A DNA stretch of 64,000 bases, taken from the NCBI GenBank assembly GCA_000711775.1, contig ARYC01017342.1:43092-107091 (forward strand), written 5' to 3'. Source of the DNA: Oxytricha trifallax. Its lineage: Eukaryota > Ciliophora > Spirotrichea > Sporadotrichida > Oxytrichidae. Positions 23,461-35,071 of this stretch are shown here, in pieces. How positions within the stretch are numbered: position 1 is the first letter of the stretch; the number at the start of each line of letters is the position of its first letter. The notes beneath the pieces are model-generated. The model was not told the DNA's origin, searched no databases, and was given only the letters and a program-made list of their open reading frames with translations. Both the position numbers and the translations under genes were made by a program.

Positions 23461-24149
23461 TATAAAGATTGAGTTTATTACATATTTTCATAATAAAAAA
23501 TTTATGACAAAAAAAGTGAAAATTGCATTCAGTTTTCTGATTTCCTCAGCTGGTATCGCACACTTTTTGTCAGTTTGGAAGGAAATAAAACTGATTTCCG
23601 AGACTTCTCATTTCCACACTATTTTTAATTACAAGGTGTTGATTAGAATGCACCATTAAAACTGACATATCCATCAAGCATGACATTGAACGAGGTCCAG
23701 GAAATCTTTTTGTTTCTCAAATGAGTGTTTTCGTAGTCTTAATAGCCTCGTACCAAATGTCATATATTCCTATTTTATTGTAAACGGGCGTGGGAGTTTG
23801 ATGTAATAATTAAACCTTTTGGATTTCTGAACTAGCAAATCTCAAGATGAAGCTCATTCCATGTCTTATTCAGATAAATGAACAAATTCAAAATATTCTA
23901 CAAAGCATAAATATTAAGAAATTTATAAAAAATTTTATTTAATTTAAAGATTCTCGTGAATTATTTGTATTTTTTTAATTCTTAATTGCATAAAATTTTA
24001 AATACTCATTTTTTTAAATTTCATATTTATTTTTTATATAAAACCCCAAGAGTATTTTTTTGAATTAAGTTGAATTTGAATTTGAAATAAATACTATATT
24101 TTTATTATTATAAATAGTTGGTAGCTTTATGTAAAATTATAGTAGTACT

Positions 24150-24178
24150 TAATAATATATATATATATATATATATAG
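24150..24178. repeat. (TA)n microsatellite
   Basis: Pure alternating AT/TA tract next to the start of the GC-rich block. Confidence 0.8.
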
Positions 24179-24315
24179 GGGGTCTTCAAAAATCAAAAAG
24201 CTACCAACTTTTGAGGCCTGATCTAATTAAATTTTATTTTAGTATATTAACCCCTAATTATTATAATATATACGCCCCAGTCCATACAAAGATGCTGAGC
24301 CCAAATAACAGAGTA

Positions 24316-24929
24316 TCTCACAAGACCATTTCCTTCCTATAGTCGCCATCGGTGAAGTTGGACCCCTAGCTCCTCACTCCAATCCTCCGCGCCGCCCTCG
24401 AGACCTCCCACATCCCAGACACCGCCAACTTCGGGACGCGACTTAGGTGTCTGCTGGACAACCTATCCTTTGTCCTCTGATCATACAAAGAGATTAACGA
24501 CATGGTCCAAACCATCTTTGGCAGGAATGGAACCACTTTTTACAAGGAGATGGTAGATCGCAGTATTCAGCTCCATCTATCAGTCCGCAAGCTGGACTTT
24601 CACAACGACATAGCCTTCTTTAAGGAGATGAAGGGAGACTTGACTAGAGAGGCAACTGTGAGAGAACAACGGGAAGACACAACGATGGAGACGCGCCCAA
24701 GGTCAGAGGTGGGGGCCCTCCCTAATAGATACTTGACAAAACCCCAACCGCCATTGAGGATTTTCACGATGGACCAGACAATGAGGCCTTCAAACATTGA
24801 AGATCAGGAGCGGACGCCCTCAGAGGGAAAAGGCCAAGAATGTGCAGATTCTTAGTCTAATACTTCATCAGTGGGCTGCCTGTTCTCTGAGCTCCATTGG
24901 TAGCTCAACGAATGATTAGAGAAAATAAA
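24316..24929 (+). pseudogene. GC-rich unknown gene segment, left of TBE
   Basis: GC content is near 50%, against about 25% around it. One ciliate-code frame runs from about 24350 (VKLDPQLLTPILRAALETSH, then ANFGTRLRCLLDNLSFVL) through a single TGA at 24478-24480 and on from ATG 24502 (MVQTIFGRNGTTFYKEMVDR) to a TGA near 24929. The sequence is hydrophilic with a Pro-rich part (TKPQPPLRIF). It is not similar to anything I recognise. High GC and codon use unlike the transposons suggest a cellular (macronuclear-destined) gene or a retroposed copy of one. From 24930 to 25260 GC stays elevated but no single clear frame is seen. Confidence 0.5.
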
Positions 24930-25365
24930 ACAACCTAAGAAATAACGAATTAATCCCTAACGGTCATTCATCTAATAACCTAATAACTAACAAATCTTTA
25001 AAAAGCCAAGCAAAAGGCCAACTGATAAAGACCTCAAGGAGATGTTCATAAGAGTCCCCCTTGGACAGCGACGCCAACACCCTCACGGATTTCCCATGGT
25101 GCTATTAGTAATTCATTTAGAGATTTCCTCTAATCTAGAGAAGGAATACTGATTAGCGCTGAACGCTTTTTCCCCACAAGGTCAAGCAGGCCTGCCATCT
25201 TGAGCCACTCAGGAAGAAGGACGTTATAGGCACCACTGATAACTATAATTTTTAACGCCTAATCAAAACCCCAAAACCCCTTAGTGAGGTTTATAAGTGC
25301 TTTGATTTGTAGGGTATAGTTGGGGTCTTATTGGGGTTAGTAGAGAAATTAGGCCAATTTGCAAA

Positions 25366-26429
25366 ATGAGAAATAGAAATTAGCGAAATCTAGGGTCTAT
25401 TTATGATGAGTAATATTTAGATTTACTGCTTAAGCTTAGGTATGGTACAAGTATTAATATAGACTAAGTCAAACCAGTGTAGAATTATACAGCCATAGCA
25501 AGACTCCTACACAAGAGTGCCCAAACTGTTAGCCATCATTGCTTGTTAGCTGTTTAACATTATAACTCAGGCTCTTGAAAACATCCTGCAAGAAATAAAA
25601 GTTCTCACAGGTCCATATTGACTATCTCTGTGACTCTAAGACATTAAAGTATTAGGCTCACTTTCCTCTTGACTAAAGAGCTATCATGTTTCATCGCAAG
25701 TTTCCAGACATGCGTATCTCTCCTTAGACTATAGCCAATATTTATAGACGAAACGGTATTACTTTCAAGACTGTCAACAGAGTTAAGAGAGTGATTGATT
25801 TTACAGTGCCATTTTATAGTAATAATTTAAACTATATATATGATTAAATGCAGAGAGCTATTGATAATAACATCAAGTTCATACATGCAGATGAAGCTGT
25901 GTTTACGTTCAACACTTTTATTAATAAGTCAAGGTACAAGAAGTATGATAACATAGAAGTTTATGACTAAAAAGTAAAGGTAGTCACTCATGCAATTTTA
26001 GCTGGTATAAGTGAAGATTCAGGCTTAGAGAGTTATGTGATTCACCCTCGCTCTATTAGGCGAGAGTAGTATATAGAGTTCCTACATAAGCTCAGAGAGA
26101 AGTATAGCAACCAAGAGATCATCCTGTTTGTTGATAACCTATCAGTTCATAAGACTAAGGAGTCTAAGAAAGCTTATGAAGACCTAAACATAACCACTGT
26201 ATACAACGTTCCTTACAGCCCTTAATTTAATGGAATAGAATTCTACTGGAGTTAAATAAAGACTCACTACAAGAAGCTTCTGCTGTATCATCTTATGCAC
26301 GACTTGCCCATCGATACAGTAGACTTGATTCAAAGCAGCTGTAAGAGAGTGAGCGTAGATAAGACAAAAATTTGTGCGAGAAAGGGAAGAATGAATGTTT
26401 ATAAATAAGTTTTAGATTTAAACGAATGA
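25366..26429 (+). pseudogene. TBE transposase (42-kDa class) with two lesions
   Basis: ATG at 25366 gives MRNRNQRNLGSIYDEQYLDL, then a helix-turn-helix of the IS630/Tc1 type (YTAIARLLHKSAQTVSHHC). The catalytic domain shows three acidic blocks: FIHADEAVFTFNTF, EIILFVDNLSVHKTKES and VPYSPQFNGIEFYWSQIK, as expected for a DDE transposase that cuts and joins TBE ends. The frame ends at TGA 26427-26429, about 354 codons. Two defects: an in-frame TGA at 25576-25578, where related sequence suggests a Gln codon, and a one-base deletion near 25594-25601 (the span is one short of a multiple of three). The catalytic half from ATG 25686 is an uninterrupted frame. Confidence 0.85.
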
Positions 26430-26545
26430 ATATATTCACATATTAAACTGGCCCATAAATGGGTTTGGCTTCTCCTTCTTCTCCTCTTCTTATGGCTTGC
26501 TTGGGCCCATATTTCTTCTCTTTGTGCCAGCTCCTGCATCTATGT

Positions 26546-27070
26546 TCATTTCATCTGGCTTTTAAACATCTTTATAAAGCTCTTGCTCACTTCATGAAAT
26601 TTCTGTGACTTTCTCTCTCTATGAACCTTAGCAGGCTCTTTCATAAGATATATACCAGTGCCAGATTTTCCTACAAAGTTATATGTCAAAGCTTACTTGA
26701 AAGATAAGGATGCTTCCTAAGTTCCTCAAGCCAAGCTGAGCTTATTAGAATGCCTTGCTTCTTCTAGTCTTCAGGAGAAATAGAATATCGTTTCTTATGT
26801 GCTTATTCAATAATTTCTCTGAGATAATCCTCTTTTATTGTACCAAAGAACACCAAAGAAGAAGTTCCTCTCTGGGAGTTTATTAGAGAGTTGTTTCTTG
26901 GTAGGAAGGTAAACTACCACTTCTTCATCTTACATGGTATCCTAATAAAGATTAGTGACTGAAATTTCAGGGTAGTTGGGAATTTCGATTAGTTTAATCT
27001 CTTTATTTTTAAAAGCTTACTTCTCCTTACAAAGTATTGCTTTCAAGAATGAAATTTTGGTACCTTCCAT
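26546..27070 (-). pseudogene. TBE 22-kDa-class protein with frame shifts
   Basis: Minus-strand ATG at 27070 (MEGTKISFLKAILCKEKQAF) to TGA at 26548-26546, about 175 codons. Recognisable blocks include IPNYPEISVTNLYQDTM, LPTKKQLSNKLPERN, SSAWLEELRKHPYLSS and a basic C terminus (MKEPAKVHRERKSQKFHE). The frame shifts near the FFFGVL segment and again after HPYLSSK; the two shifts cancel in length. It is transcribed convergently with the transposase. The older relic preserves the same blocks, which supports this being a genuine gene of the family. Its role is unknown to me. Confidence 0.75.
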
Positions 27071-27792
27071 CGTAGGAAGGAATAAACCAACTGTATAATA
27101 TGTTAATAGTCATCAAGTTATCTTACCATGTAAAGTTAGGTATCGATAGAGATCTTCCTTACTTCTGAATCTTGATATCATTTCTTGAGCCTCGACTCTT
27201 TTCATTTGATCATTGAGTGATTCCATCTTTGTTCCTCTCCCTATTAATGAATTTCAAATTATAACTTATAGACTTCTGGATCCTTTTGTTTAAAATCTTA
27301 CTATTAAATATGGGCATCTTATAGGAGGTCAACCCTGCAAAGATACGTGGAGAAAGTTTGCAGAAGCTGTAACAAACTTCAGATATGGAGCTCCATTTTT
27401 ATCAATTTAGTTCCATTAAATTAGTACTAAATTTGTTTAATTATAATTAGTACTGGTACTAATTCGGTTTAATTTTAATTGGTACCAATTTAATAGTAAC
27501 AAAACTTAATTAGTACCTACTTTTGAACTAATGAGGTTTTAATGGAAAAGTTCCAAAATGGTTCAAAACCTAATTGGTACCAGTACCAACCTGAATTTTT
27601 TCTAAGTTGGTACCAAAGTTAAAAATATTAAGCATGAATTTAGAAAATTTATAGTTATAAACTTAGTATAAATATGATGTCTAACGCCTAAGAATCACCC
27701 ATTGTTGTTGCAGTACCAACTCCTATACAAAGTTACTATAACTAGAGAGGTTATTAGAGCTTTATAATAGAAATTTAAATTTGAATTTAAAT

Positions 27793-29239
27793 ATGGCGGC
27801 TAACTTAAATCGCAAAGCAGTCTCTCTTGGCAGTGGATAATCTTAGCTAAACTTTGTATAAACTAAGAAGCCAGAGATCATATACATTGAAAAGGAGCCA
27901 GAGCTTAAAGCTCTTGAGTTTTAATCAGAGGTGTTTGTTCTAGAAATAAATATCAGGAAGCAGAGAGCAGAGATAAGTATTTAAACTCTAATCAAAGATG
28001 TTGAGGAGTTAAAAGAACATCTCCCACTAGAAAAGATTAAAGAATTCTAATGTGATGAATGCTAAAATTTCTTCTCAACTGATTCGAGCTTGAAGAGGCA
28101 CATCAAAGAGATGCTCTCTGGGAGAGCTAAGATATATTTTAAGCACGAAAAGGTCGATGGCAGGTATTAGTGCACGACTTGCATGATCTTACACTCACTC
28201 AGCTAAAGTTAAAAGACACATGCAAAAACATCATTTAAGTGAGTTTTTAATGCAAGATAAAGAAACATAAAAACTTATACCAGCCAAGAGAAAGTCCAAT
28301 ACTGTAGAGTCTTAAAGAGAGCAGGAAGAGAGACTTAAGAAGCAGAAACGTTTTGAGTCAATGAACCAACCAGCTAATGAATTATATATAGCATGCTTGT
28401 AAGAGAGAGATATGTATATACCTGCATTAAATGCAGTAGATCTCAGTTTTTGCATTGACAACTATTTACATATTGATGTGCCTAACAAGGCAAAACTCAT
28501 AGTAGTTGATGAGTATGCTTATAAAGTATATCCTTTCAAATATCTTATTAGGAACGAGCAGTATCAAAATGAGTTTGCCAATGAATACATAATACTAAGA
28601 GAGCCTCATAAAAGGTAATGCAAGAACTTGCTTAAACTCGATAGAGTTATTCTTGGACATGGTTTTATTGCACTACGACTCAAGAAATTTGAAATGACTC
28701 TAAGAGATTATCTCTACCATAATAGATACCCAGATGACTTGAATGAGATACTCACGGAAATGACCAAGGGTGTGAAAGAGCTGCATGATCTAGGGTATGT
28801 TCATAGAGATTTGAAGCCAGAAAATGTAATGCTAAATCTCTGTCCTTTAGAAATAGTAGTCATTGATTTCAATAGAGCAATAAGGTAAGAAATAGTGACT
28901 TTAGCTAAAGTGCTAGGCACACCTGGGTACTTCCCAATAAGAGAGAAGTGGACTAATGGCTCTGTTTAGTGGGATGTCTGGGCGGTAGCAGCAATTATTT
29001 TAGAGTGCGATATGGAAAGTATGTCGTACTTCGGAACAAAGCAAGAAAAGTAATCAATAAGCATGGCTGTTAAACATATAAAGCAAGAAGATGTATGCAC
29101 TTAGATCAAGAAAATGGTTGAGATGATCATAGTAAGAGCTCCAGCATATCCAAGATCATCATTAGAAGATATACTTGAAACATTAAAGAGAGCTAAGTTC
29201 AAGAGATACCACAAAGATAAGCAGATAAAATTTGTTTGA
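27793..29239 (+). pseudogene. TBE zinc-finger/kinase-like protein (57-kDa class), one frame shift
   Basis: ATG 27793 (MAANLNRKAVSLGSGQSQLN) to TGA 29237-29239, about 482 codons with one extra base near 28190. Two C2H2 fingers lie near residues 90-145: CDECQNFFSTDSSLKRH, and a second beginning CTTC and continuing across the shift as YTHSAKVKRHMQKHH. The C-terminal half is kinase-like: LVY-type N lobe, TKGVKELHDLGYVHRDLKPE with an intact HRD, VVIDFNRAI where DFG is DFN, GTPGYFPIREKW as the activation/APE region, and WDVWAVAAIILE. The altered DFG makes normal catalytic activity uncertain. The known role of this TBE protein is not established. Confidence 0.8.
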
Positions 29240-29381
29240 ATTAAGCACATTAATACTCATTAAATATTCATTAAATTCACATAAAACTTGCGTTTTCTCT
29301 ACTAACCCCAATAAGACCCCAACTATACCCTACAAATCAAAGCACTTATAAACCTCACTAAGGGGTTTTGGGGTTTTGAAT

Positions 29382-30115
29382 GTCGGCATGGGCTTGCTCA
29401 CCGGCTCCTTCGCCTATTCTTTCGTCGCCCTCGCCACCTGAGACCCTAGGAGGCCTGATTAGGGGTAAGTTCATTGACTTATTACCATTGGGGAATCATC
29501 AATTAATTAATTAAATATATTTATATTTTGTAAATTATAGAGAAAAAGAAAATTGAGCGCAACTCCGCCAGGGCGTGTGCAGTGTGCCCCGAGGACCCAA
29601 ATTCCTCCTAGTTTTGAAAGAGCTACAAAATGACCTTAAGTTGGCCCCTCTAGCTCAACATTTCCTAAAAACTCGAAGGCAAAAAAGTCTGGGAGATTTT
29701 GTAAGTTTACAAATTTGATCGTTTAATAGTTTAAATTAAGGGTTTTATTATCGTTTAAACAGCTGCCCTATTTTAATTAATTAAGATTAAAACTATAAAA
29801 CTTAAATTCGATTATAGAAAAATGGAGTGCTCCCAATGCACCAGACCTTAGCAGGAAGACCCACACCAGAATCGCTAAGATCGTCTCTTGCTATGATAGG
29901 GTCAGGACCAAGCAGTACATCCCTCCCTTTGACAGCATTGTGGACGAGGTCGAGGCCGCCCCTGAGGGTCTCGAGGAGGTCAAGGTGGCTTGGCATTGGT
30001 TCCTCAGTGTATCTCCCGCTTACAAGTAAAGGCTTCTGCAGAGATCCCTAAGTCATAGCTCCATAAGGGAGGTCTGGCCACTAGCCTGCATACACGACAG
30101 AGACACAACTTCCTG
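29382..30115 (+). pseudogene. GC-rich unknown gene segment, right of TBE, with two intron-like gaps
   Basis: GC is again near 50% except in two AT-rich gaps with canonical ends: 29465-29540 (GTAAGT...TATAG, 76 bp) and 29701-29817 (GTAAGT...TATAG, 117 bp). Joining the flanks keeps an open ciliate-code frame: SATPPGRVQCAPRTQIPP, then (after an in-frame TGA) SSTFPKNSKAKKSGRF, and across the second gap WSAPNAPDLSRKTHTRIAKI, VRTKQYIPPFDSIVDEVEAA and LEEVKVAWHWFLSVSPAYK, to a TGA near 30113. Family unrecognised. With the segment at 24.3-25.26 kb it probably formed one locus before the TBE inserted at AAT. Confidence 0.5.
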
Positions 30116-30169
30116 ATCAGGGATGGGACGAACAGCTTCTTGGAACTGGGATGGTTCTGTTAAAATAGA

Positions 30170-30940
30170 TTTGAAGAAATAAATTATAACTTTCCACCCA
30201 CTTTTGCAAATCCCCTAATGGGGTTTCACTTTTCCAGTTATTAAATTTATTTAAAGTTCATTTATTAATTTATCATACTCACGATTCCTTAAAAAATTAC
30301 TCTTGGAGTTTTATTTATTTTAATTTTTAATAATTAAATTATTATAATTCATGATTTTATTAGGCGAGCAAAAATCTTTAATAAATTCTTGACATTTTAA
30401 ATTAATCTCTTACGAATATTATAAAACTATAAAAATATTATAATTTAATTATTTCATACAAGTAGTGAGTGGTATATGTATTTTAATTTAATGCATTTTT
30501 TTCATTTATCATTATTTATCATTATTAATAATATTGCTCTATAATTAATTGTAAAATTATTATACTATAGATTTTGAATTATTAAATATCAAAACTATTA
30601 ATATTTGATTTTATTGATAAAAAAATATTGGATAAATCTATATAAGTTGTTAGATTTACAATCAATATAATAATTTTATCTAAATAAAATATAGTAAATA
30701 AAATATAGTAAAACAGGTAGTATGAAAAATTCTTAAAACACATTATTTATAAACAATTACTACAATATTAATATATATATATTAAATAATATGCAACAAT
30801 CAATATTTATTTTATTCATAAATCCTTGATAGATAATCATCTTTATTTTCCTTCACTTGAACTAAGTGCTTTTAATTTCATCATTGCTGCTAATATACCA
30901 TCAATCACTAACTATTCTTCTTTTATTTATATTCATGTGA
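30170..30940. other. AT-rich DNA, no gene seen
   Basis: Very AT-rich sequence with short repeats; no convincing frame on either strand. Confidence 0.5.
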
Positions 30941-30943
30941 TGT

Positions 30944-31300
30944 TTAAAGCGCAAAATATTTGCTTTCTATTGATTTATTGTTATAAAATATGTATAAACT
31001 CTCCTTTTTTTTTCCATAATTAATAAGGTTTATATTAGTGTTGTATTTAGAGTTAATTGAAGAAATGTCTGTATCAGGTATTGCAATTGGTTTTTCCTTT
31101 TTGTCTCTCTCTCTGATAGGCATCTCTAGCAACAGGCTTGAAACCAACTTGCCGTTATTATTAAATAAATATTGGGTTGCTTTTACTGTGAATTGTTTCA
31201 AGTCCAGTCATAGTATTATCGCCATTTGGTTAAAACTTGGCAGTTAGACTTCAGCATTTTATGATTTTCAGTATTGCAAAAATAATGAAGGAAGTATTAA
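30944..31300 (-). pseudogene. Unknown minus-strand coding segment
   Basis: Ciliate-code minus frames read FQPNGDNTMTGLE (about 31230) and, one frame away, LKQFTVKATQYLFNNNGKLV, SSLLLEMPIRERDKKEKPIA and PDTDISSINSKYNTN, to a stop near 30944. Composition is protein-like, with a charged middle. A frame shift near 31200 splits it. Family unknown. Confidence 0.4.
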
Positions 31301-32998
31301 ATCGTATGAATAGGGACGACCTGATTTGGTAGGGGCTACCTTAAAACTTTAAATATCTTATTCAGACATCTGCTCATTAGGACCATAAAGTAGATCATCA
31401 TTGTATCTCATAGAGTCTTTAAACTTCCCAAGAATTAATATTTTTCTAAATAATACAAATTAATCATAAAAAATTCATTTATTAAATTTATTTTTCTCAG
31501 GCAGCTAAAAAAATCCAGTCCTTTGTTCTGGCTAAATATATTGATTGATGAACAATAAAGAGATGAACAGTTAAATGGCAATAGCGCTATATCAACACAT
31601 GTTATTATATTTATTTAAGTACCTTTTATGTTTATAATATTAGCCCTCTTTGTTCAAATACAATATATTCTGCGGCTTGATCCTTCTACTACATCATGAT
31701 GGGCAGTCACTGCTTTAAAATTACTATTTAAGTATTTGATATATCTCAGTGCAACCTAGAGGCACTGTAGTCTCCATTAATGGCAATTTGGAAAATAATT
31801 TTAGTCTGATTAATTTAATTAAAAATTAGATATTATCTCCCCTATAATTTGATAACATATTGAATCCTGTATGTTGGACTATATATACTAAATTAGATTA
31901 GACTATACTTATTAAATTAAAGGCTTTCAATTGTATATAAAATTAATGAATATAATAACTTATATTTAATTTGAGCAACCTCCTTTTTCATAAATTATTA
32001 TCATCTTAATTTCTCAGAATAGATATCCAAACTATAAGCTAAAATATATAATTAGGTAAGAAGATGAATAACTTAAGGTTAATTGTTATCTGTATAGTCA
32101 TTATTTATGAACGTCAGTAAACCAATATTATAAATATATTAAATAAGGTGGATTTGCTCGGTAAATAAAAATAAATCTTGAAATTAAATCAGTGTCTTTT
32201 TATTAACTAATATTTTATATATTAATTAATTCAATTGATAGAAAATATTAATAATTTAATTACTTTAAATTATGATTTGACTAAAATGTTAATGTTGTTG
32301 TTGAGATTAATTATTTTAAAGAATTACTATAGATAAATTACACTTAATCGTTAAATTTAAACTCGCAACATTCCTAGTTTTATTAAAATATTAACCATTA
32401 TTCTTTTAATAAATTTTTAATACAATTATGACCTCCTATCTTTCAATTTTGACTAAAAATATCAAAAGAAATAATAGAAAGAAAAGCCTAAATTAATTAT
32501 TACCTAAATAAAATTCACATAATTAAATCATTATAATAATAAGATCATTTAATTTAAATATATAACTGAATTTTATAAGACCATGATTGAAACTATGTAT
32601 ACCAACTAATATTAAAGGAACAAAATCATATGTCTAGCTATTTATAAACTAAAAAATATGATTTGAAAAATTTAAAACTGTATGAGCACTCGTTGAGGTA
32701 ATTGAATGAGAAGACAAATCTTAACATTATTTTTATGAAAATTACATAATTGTCATGACTCAATAAATATAGTAATAATTATGCAATCAAATTGAGATCT
32801 CTGGCGTCCCCGATCTTTTATATTTGTAATAATTTAAGAGTCATGAACTTTTACTGATAATATAATTAAGTTTCTAAGTGGATCTTGTAATAGTAAGTTT
32901 AACTCAAGTTGTTTAGAATTAATTTGAGTTGTTTGGTTTTATTTTTTCTACGTTGATTTCTTCCTTCTGCATTTCTTTGTGACCCCTCCTTAATTTTC
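31300..32998. other. AT-rich DNA, little structure
   Basis: Mostly AT-rich. The word GATGAATAACTTAAGGTTAA near 32063 resembles the left module of the retroposon family and may be a small fragment of it. The plus strand of 32626-33000 continues a minus-strand open frame overlapping the next gene, but it is AT-rich and unconvincing. Confidence 0.35.
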
Positions 32999-32999
32999 T

Positions 33000-33506
33000 T
33001 CAATTTGTGGTTTTTATTTGGTTTACTTAATATTTGCTTTTATAAATTTTATTGTTTGACTCCATAATTATATTCGAAGGATTCTTTGGTTTCATGTTCT
33101 AGTATTAAATTTCTACATTTTCCTCTGTTTAGATATATTGCCGATTTCTATTGAGAGTTCTGAGGTTTATAAGATCTTGATGATGAAGTTGAATTTCTAT
33201 AATATTTTATAGGTTAGGTATAGCCTTTAATGTATATGGTGATAAATTTTGTAATTTTGAGCAACTTATCATCTCACAATTGAGTTCATTTAAAATTGTT
33301 AAAAATTAATTTCTTATAAACTTTACGTCATCTTATAGACTATTTTTAAACAAGAGTATATGTTAATATGATGTTTTTTTTCTTCTGATTAGTTACTGTT
33401 ATGATACATAGTAGGAATTTCAAAGTATACTGCTCAGTAACTTGTTAATTTACTTCTTTAATTCAAGACGGACAGTAAAATTCTTTGGCTCTACTGGTTC
33501 TTTCAT
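33000..33506 (-). CDS. Hypothetical protein, 168 codons with one internal TGA
   Basis: Minus-strand ATG at 33506-33504 gives MKEPVEPKNFTVRLELKKQI. After one in-frame TGA (codon 29) the same frame continues through IRNQFLTILNELNCEMIS, KLQNLSPYTLKAIPNLQN and INLRTLNRNRQYIQTEE to a TGA at 33002-33000. A continuous frame across 500 bp is unlikely by chance at this base composition. The single TGA may be a mutation, a TAA-to-TGA change at a Gln codon, or a sequence error. Family unknown; no neighbours of obvious relation. Confidence 0.5.
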
Positions 33507-34655
33507 GGTGTGAACTCTACATTCAATCATCAACATATTAATTCCTAAAAGGGAGTAAAGATGGGACACTACAGGCTTGTGCATCATTGATAATAAATGG
33601 GAGTACTGAATGACTATTGTTTCTCAATTAGGATATTTCCTTGTTTTAGATTGGTTCTTAATTAAACTATTTATTAGTTATGGAATTTTTAATTGCTGGT
33701 ACTACTGCAAGTTGATGCTCAAAAATTGTAACGGAATTGTGTGTCTTTCTTTAATAATAAATGATTTTAAGATAACACATTAAAACTGCAAATGTTTTTG
33801 TTTTATAAATTATGAATGTAATTGTATCTTTTCATACTTAGTAGCAAACATATTTTCTTATTTACTATAATAGATGTTAAAGATATTAACCCTGTGGTGA
33901 GTTTTGTAAAAGTCAGCACATTTGGAGTCTCTTTTTGAATTACTATCATCCTCCAAGAAAGTAGAACTAACATCTGGCCAATCTCAGTCCAAACTTGTTT
34001 ATGGTATCAGAGCATCTTACATATCTAAGGTGATAGAAAAGGAGTGTTCATTGGGTTATTATTAATTACGTCTAATGGCATGGGTTTTTGGAGATTTTAA
34101 TTAAATGATTATTTCGAGTATTCAATATCAATACCTTCTGTGAAGTTCGGTTTTGGTATTTTCTAAAAACATTTATGATTGAATGAATCGAAAACATCCT
34201 AAAATTTTAATTCAAAACTTTTTCAAGATCCTGGAAGTAGTCCTAGGAATTAAATTAGATAACCTTGTAAATATACTCTATACATCTCAATAGTTAATAT
34301 TTATTATTAATAATGCATAAATTACTTATAAATCAACATAGACACGCCTTTTTAAGAAAATCCTTAAAAATCTGGATAAATAAATTTCCAACTTAAGAAG
34401 TAACTACAGGAAGAGACAGGGCATTTATAAGTATAAGTCTCTAAAATAAGCCCTTATAAATTTTTATCGTGACTCAGTGATCATGTCAATTCATGACAAT
34501 TTATTTTCATTTTTATTAGCTTTTATTGTTATAAAATATATATCTAATTTAGTATTAGTAAATAACTTAGAGTGTAGTTAAAGATAGTCTAAAATGCGTT
34601 GAGTAATAACCATATATAATAAGTGTAGGTGTAATCATCAGATTATTGAGACTCT

Positions 34656-35010
34656 TAGCAAACATGCTGTTCGCCAATCTACTCATTCTTATGCTTTTGT
34701 ATTTTCTTTCCCCTACTATTCTTTCTTGTTATCTCCTTGGAATTTCAGTTGCTCATCTTTCTATCTGTTATCCTTTATTTTATTCTTTTTTGGGCCCTCC
34801 CCTATTTGAGAATTTTTATTCTACTGGATTCTATTGGGTAGTTTCATTGAAGAGGTAGCCTTAAATTTCGAAGATGTCTCCTACCAGTTCACTCAATCAA
34901 TCTTCGTAGTCCTCGTTCTCATTCTATATGGGCTCTTATGTCAGCTCACATGACCATGCAGTCCCCATTAATCTAATTTTGTGTTGAAGATCATTGAGCC
35001 AGAGCATAGG
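34656..35010 (-). pseudogene. Unknown minus-strand coding segment
   Basis: A ciliate-code minus frame reads MLWLNDLQHKIRLMGTAWSC, then QNENEDYED, a TGA, and in the same frame LSELVGDIFEIQGYLFNETT and NRGGPKKEQNKGQQIER before another TGA. The acidic and then basic composition looks like protein, whereas the overlapping plus-strand hydrophobic frame at 34646-34858 looks like its shadow. Family unknown. Confidence 0.4.
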
Positions 35011-35071
35011 ACTTCATTTGCTTGTTGCCATGTTAGTATATTCCTCCATTTAATACAAAAGGATTAAATTA

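Larger units (their letters stand above)
19590..23470 (+). mobile_element. Old degenerate TBE transposon
   Basis: The left end CAAAACCCCTTAAG at 19590 is a decayed form of the TBE terminus (one telomere-like unit instead of two). It is followed by TTTGTAGGGAAT, which parallels the intact element's ATTTGTAGGGTAT. The interior has the same gene order and strands as the intact TBE at 25264: transposase (+), 22-kDa-class gene (-), zinc-finger/kinase gene (+), each heavily mutated. I cannot find a right terminus; the kinase-like part fades near 23470. This copy is much older than its neighbour. Confidence 0.75.
25264..29378 (+). mobile_element. TBE: TBE transposon, full length (4115 bp)
   Basis: Termini are CAAAACCCCAAAACCCC, two telomere-like C4A4 units, followed by TTAGTGAGGTTTATAAGTGC. 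The inverted repeat of about 85 bp (25264-25348 and 29294-29378) is almost perfect. The AAT at 25261-25263 and 29379-29381 is the 3-bp target duplication. Three genes fill the element: transposase (+), 22-kDa class (-), zinc-finger/kinase-like (+). In Oxytricha, TBEs are germline-limited, are eliminated when the somatic nucleus forms, and their transposases are implicated in that DNA elimination. Near-perfect ends suggest a fairly recent insertion, although each gene carries at least one lesion. Confidence 0.95.

Noticed and set aside
24043..24060. ACCCCAAGAG as a possible right end of the old TBE
   Set aside because: Only one CCCC word, wrong orientation for a right terminus, and no inverted match to the left end at 19590.
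34646..34858. Plus-strand hydrophobic 70-codon frame resembling membrane segments
   Set aside because: The minus strand over the same bases gives a charged, more protein-like frame. The apparent hydrophobicity is what the complement of a Lys/Glu-rich gene looks like.
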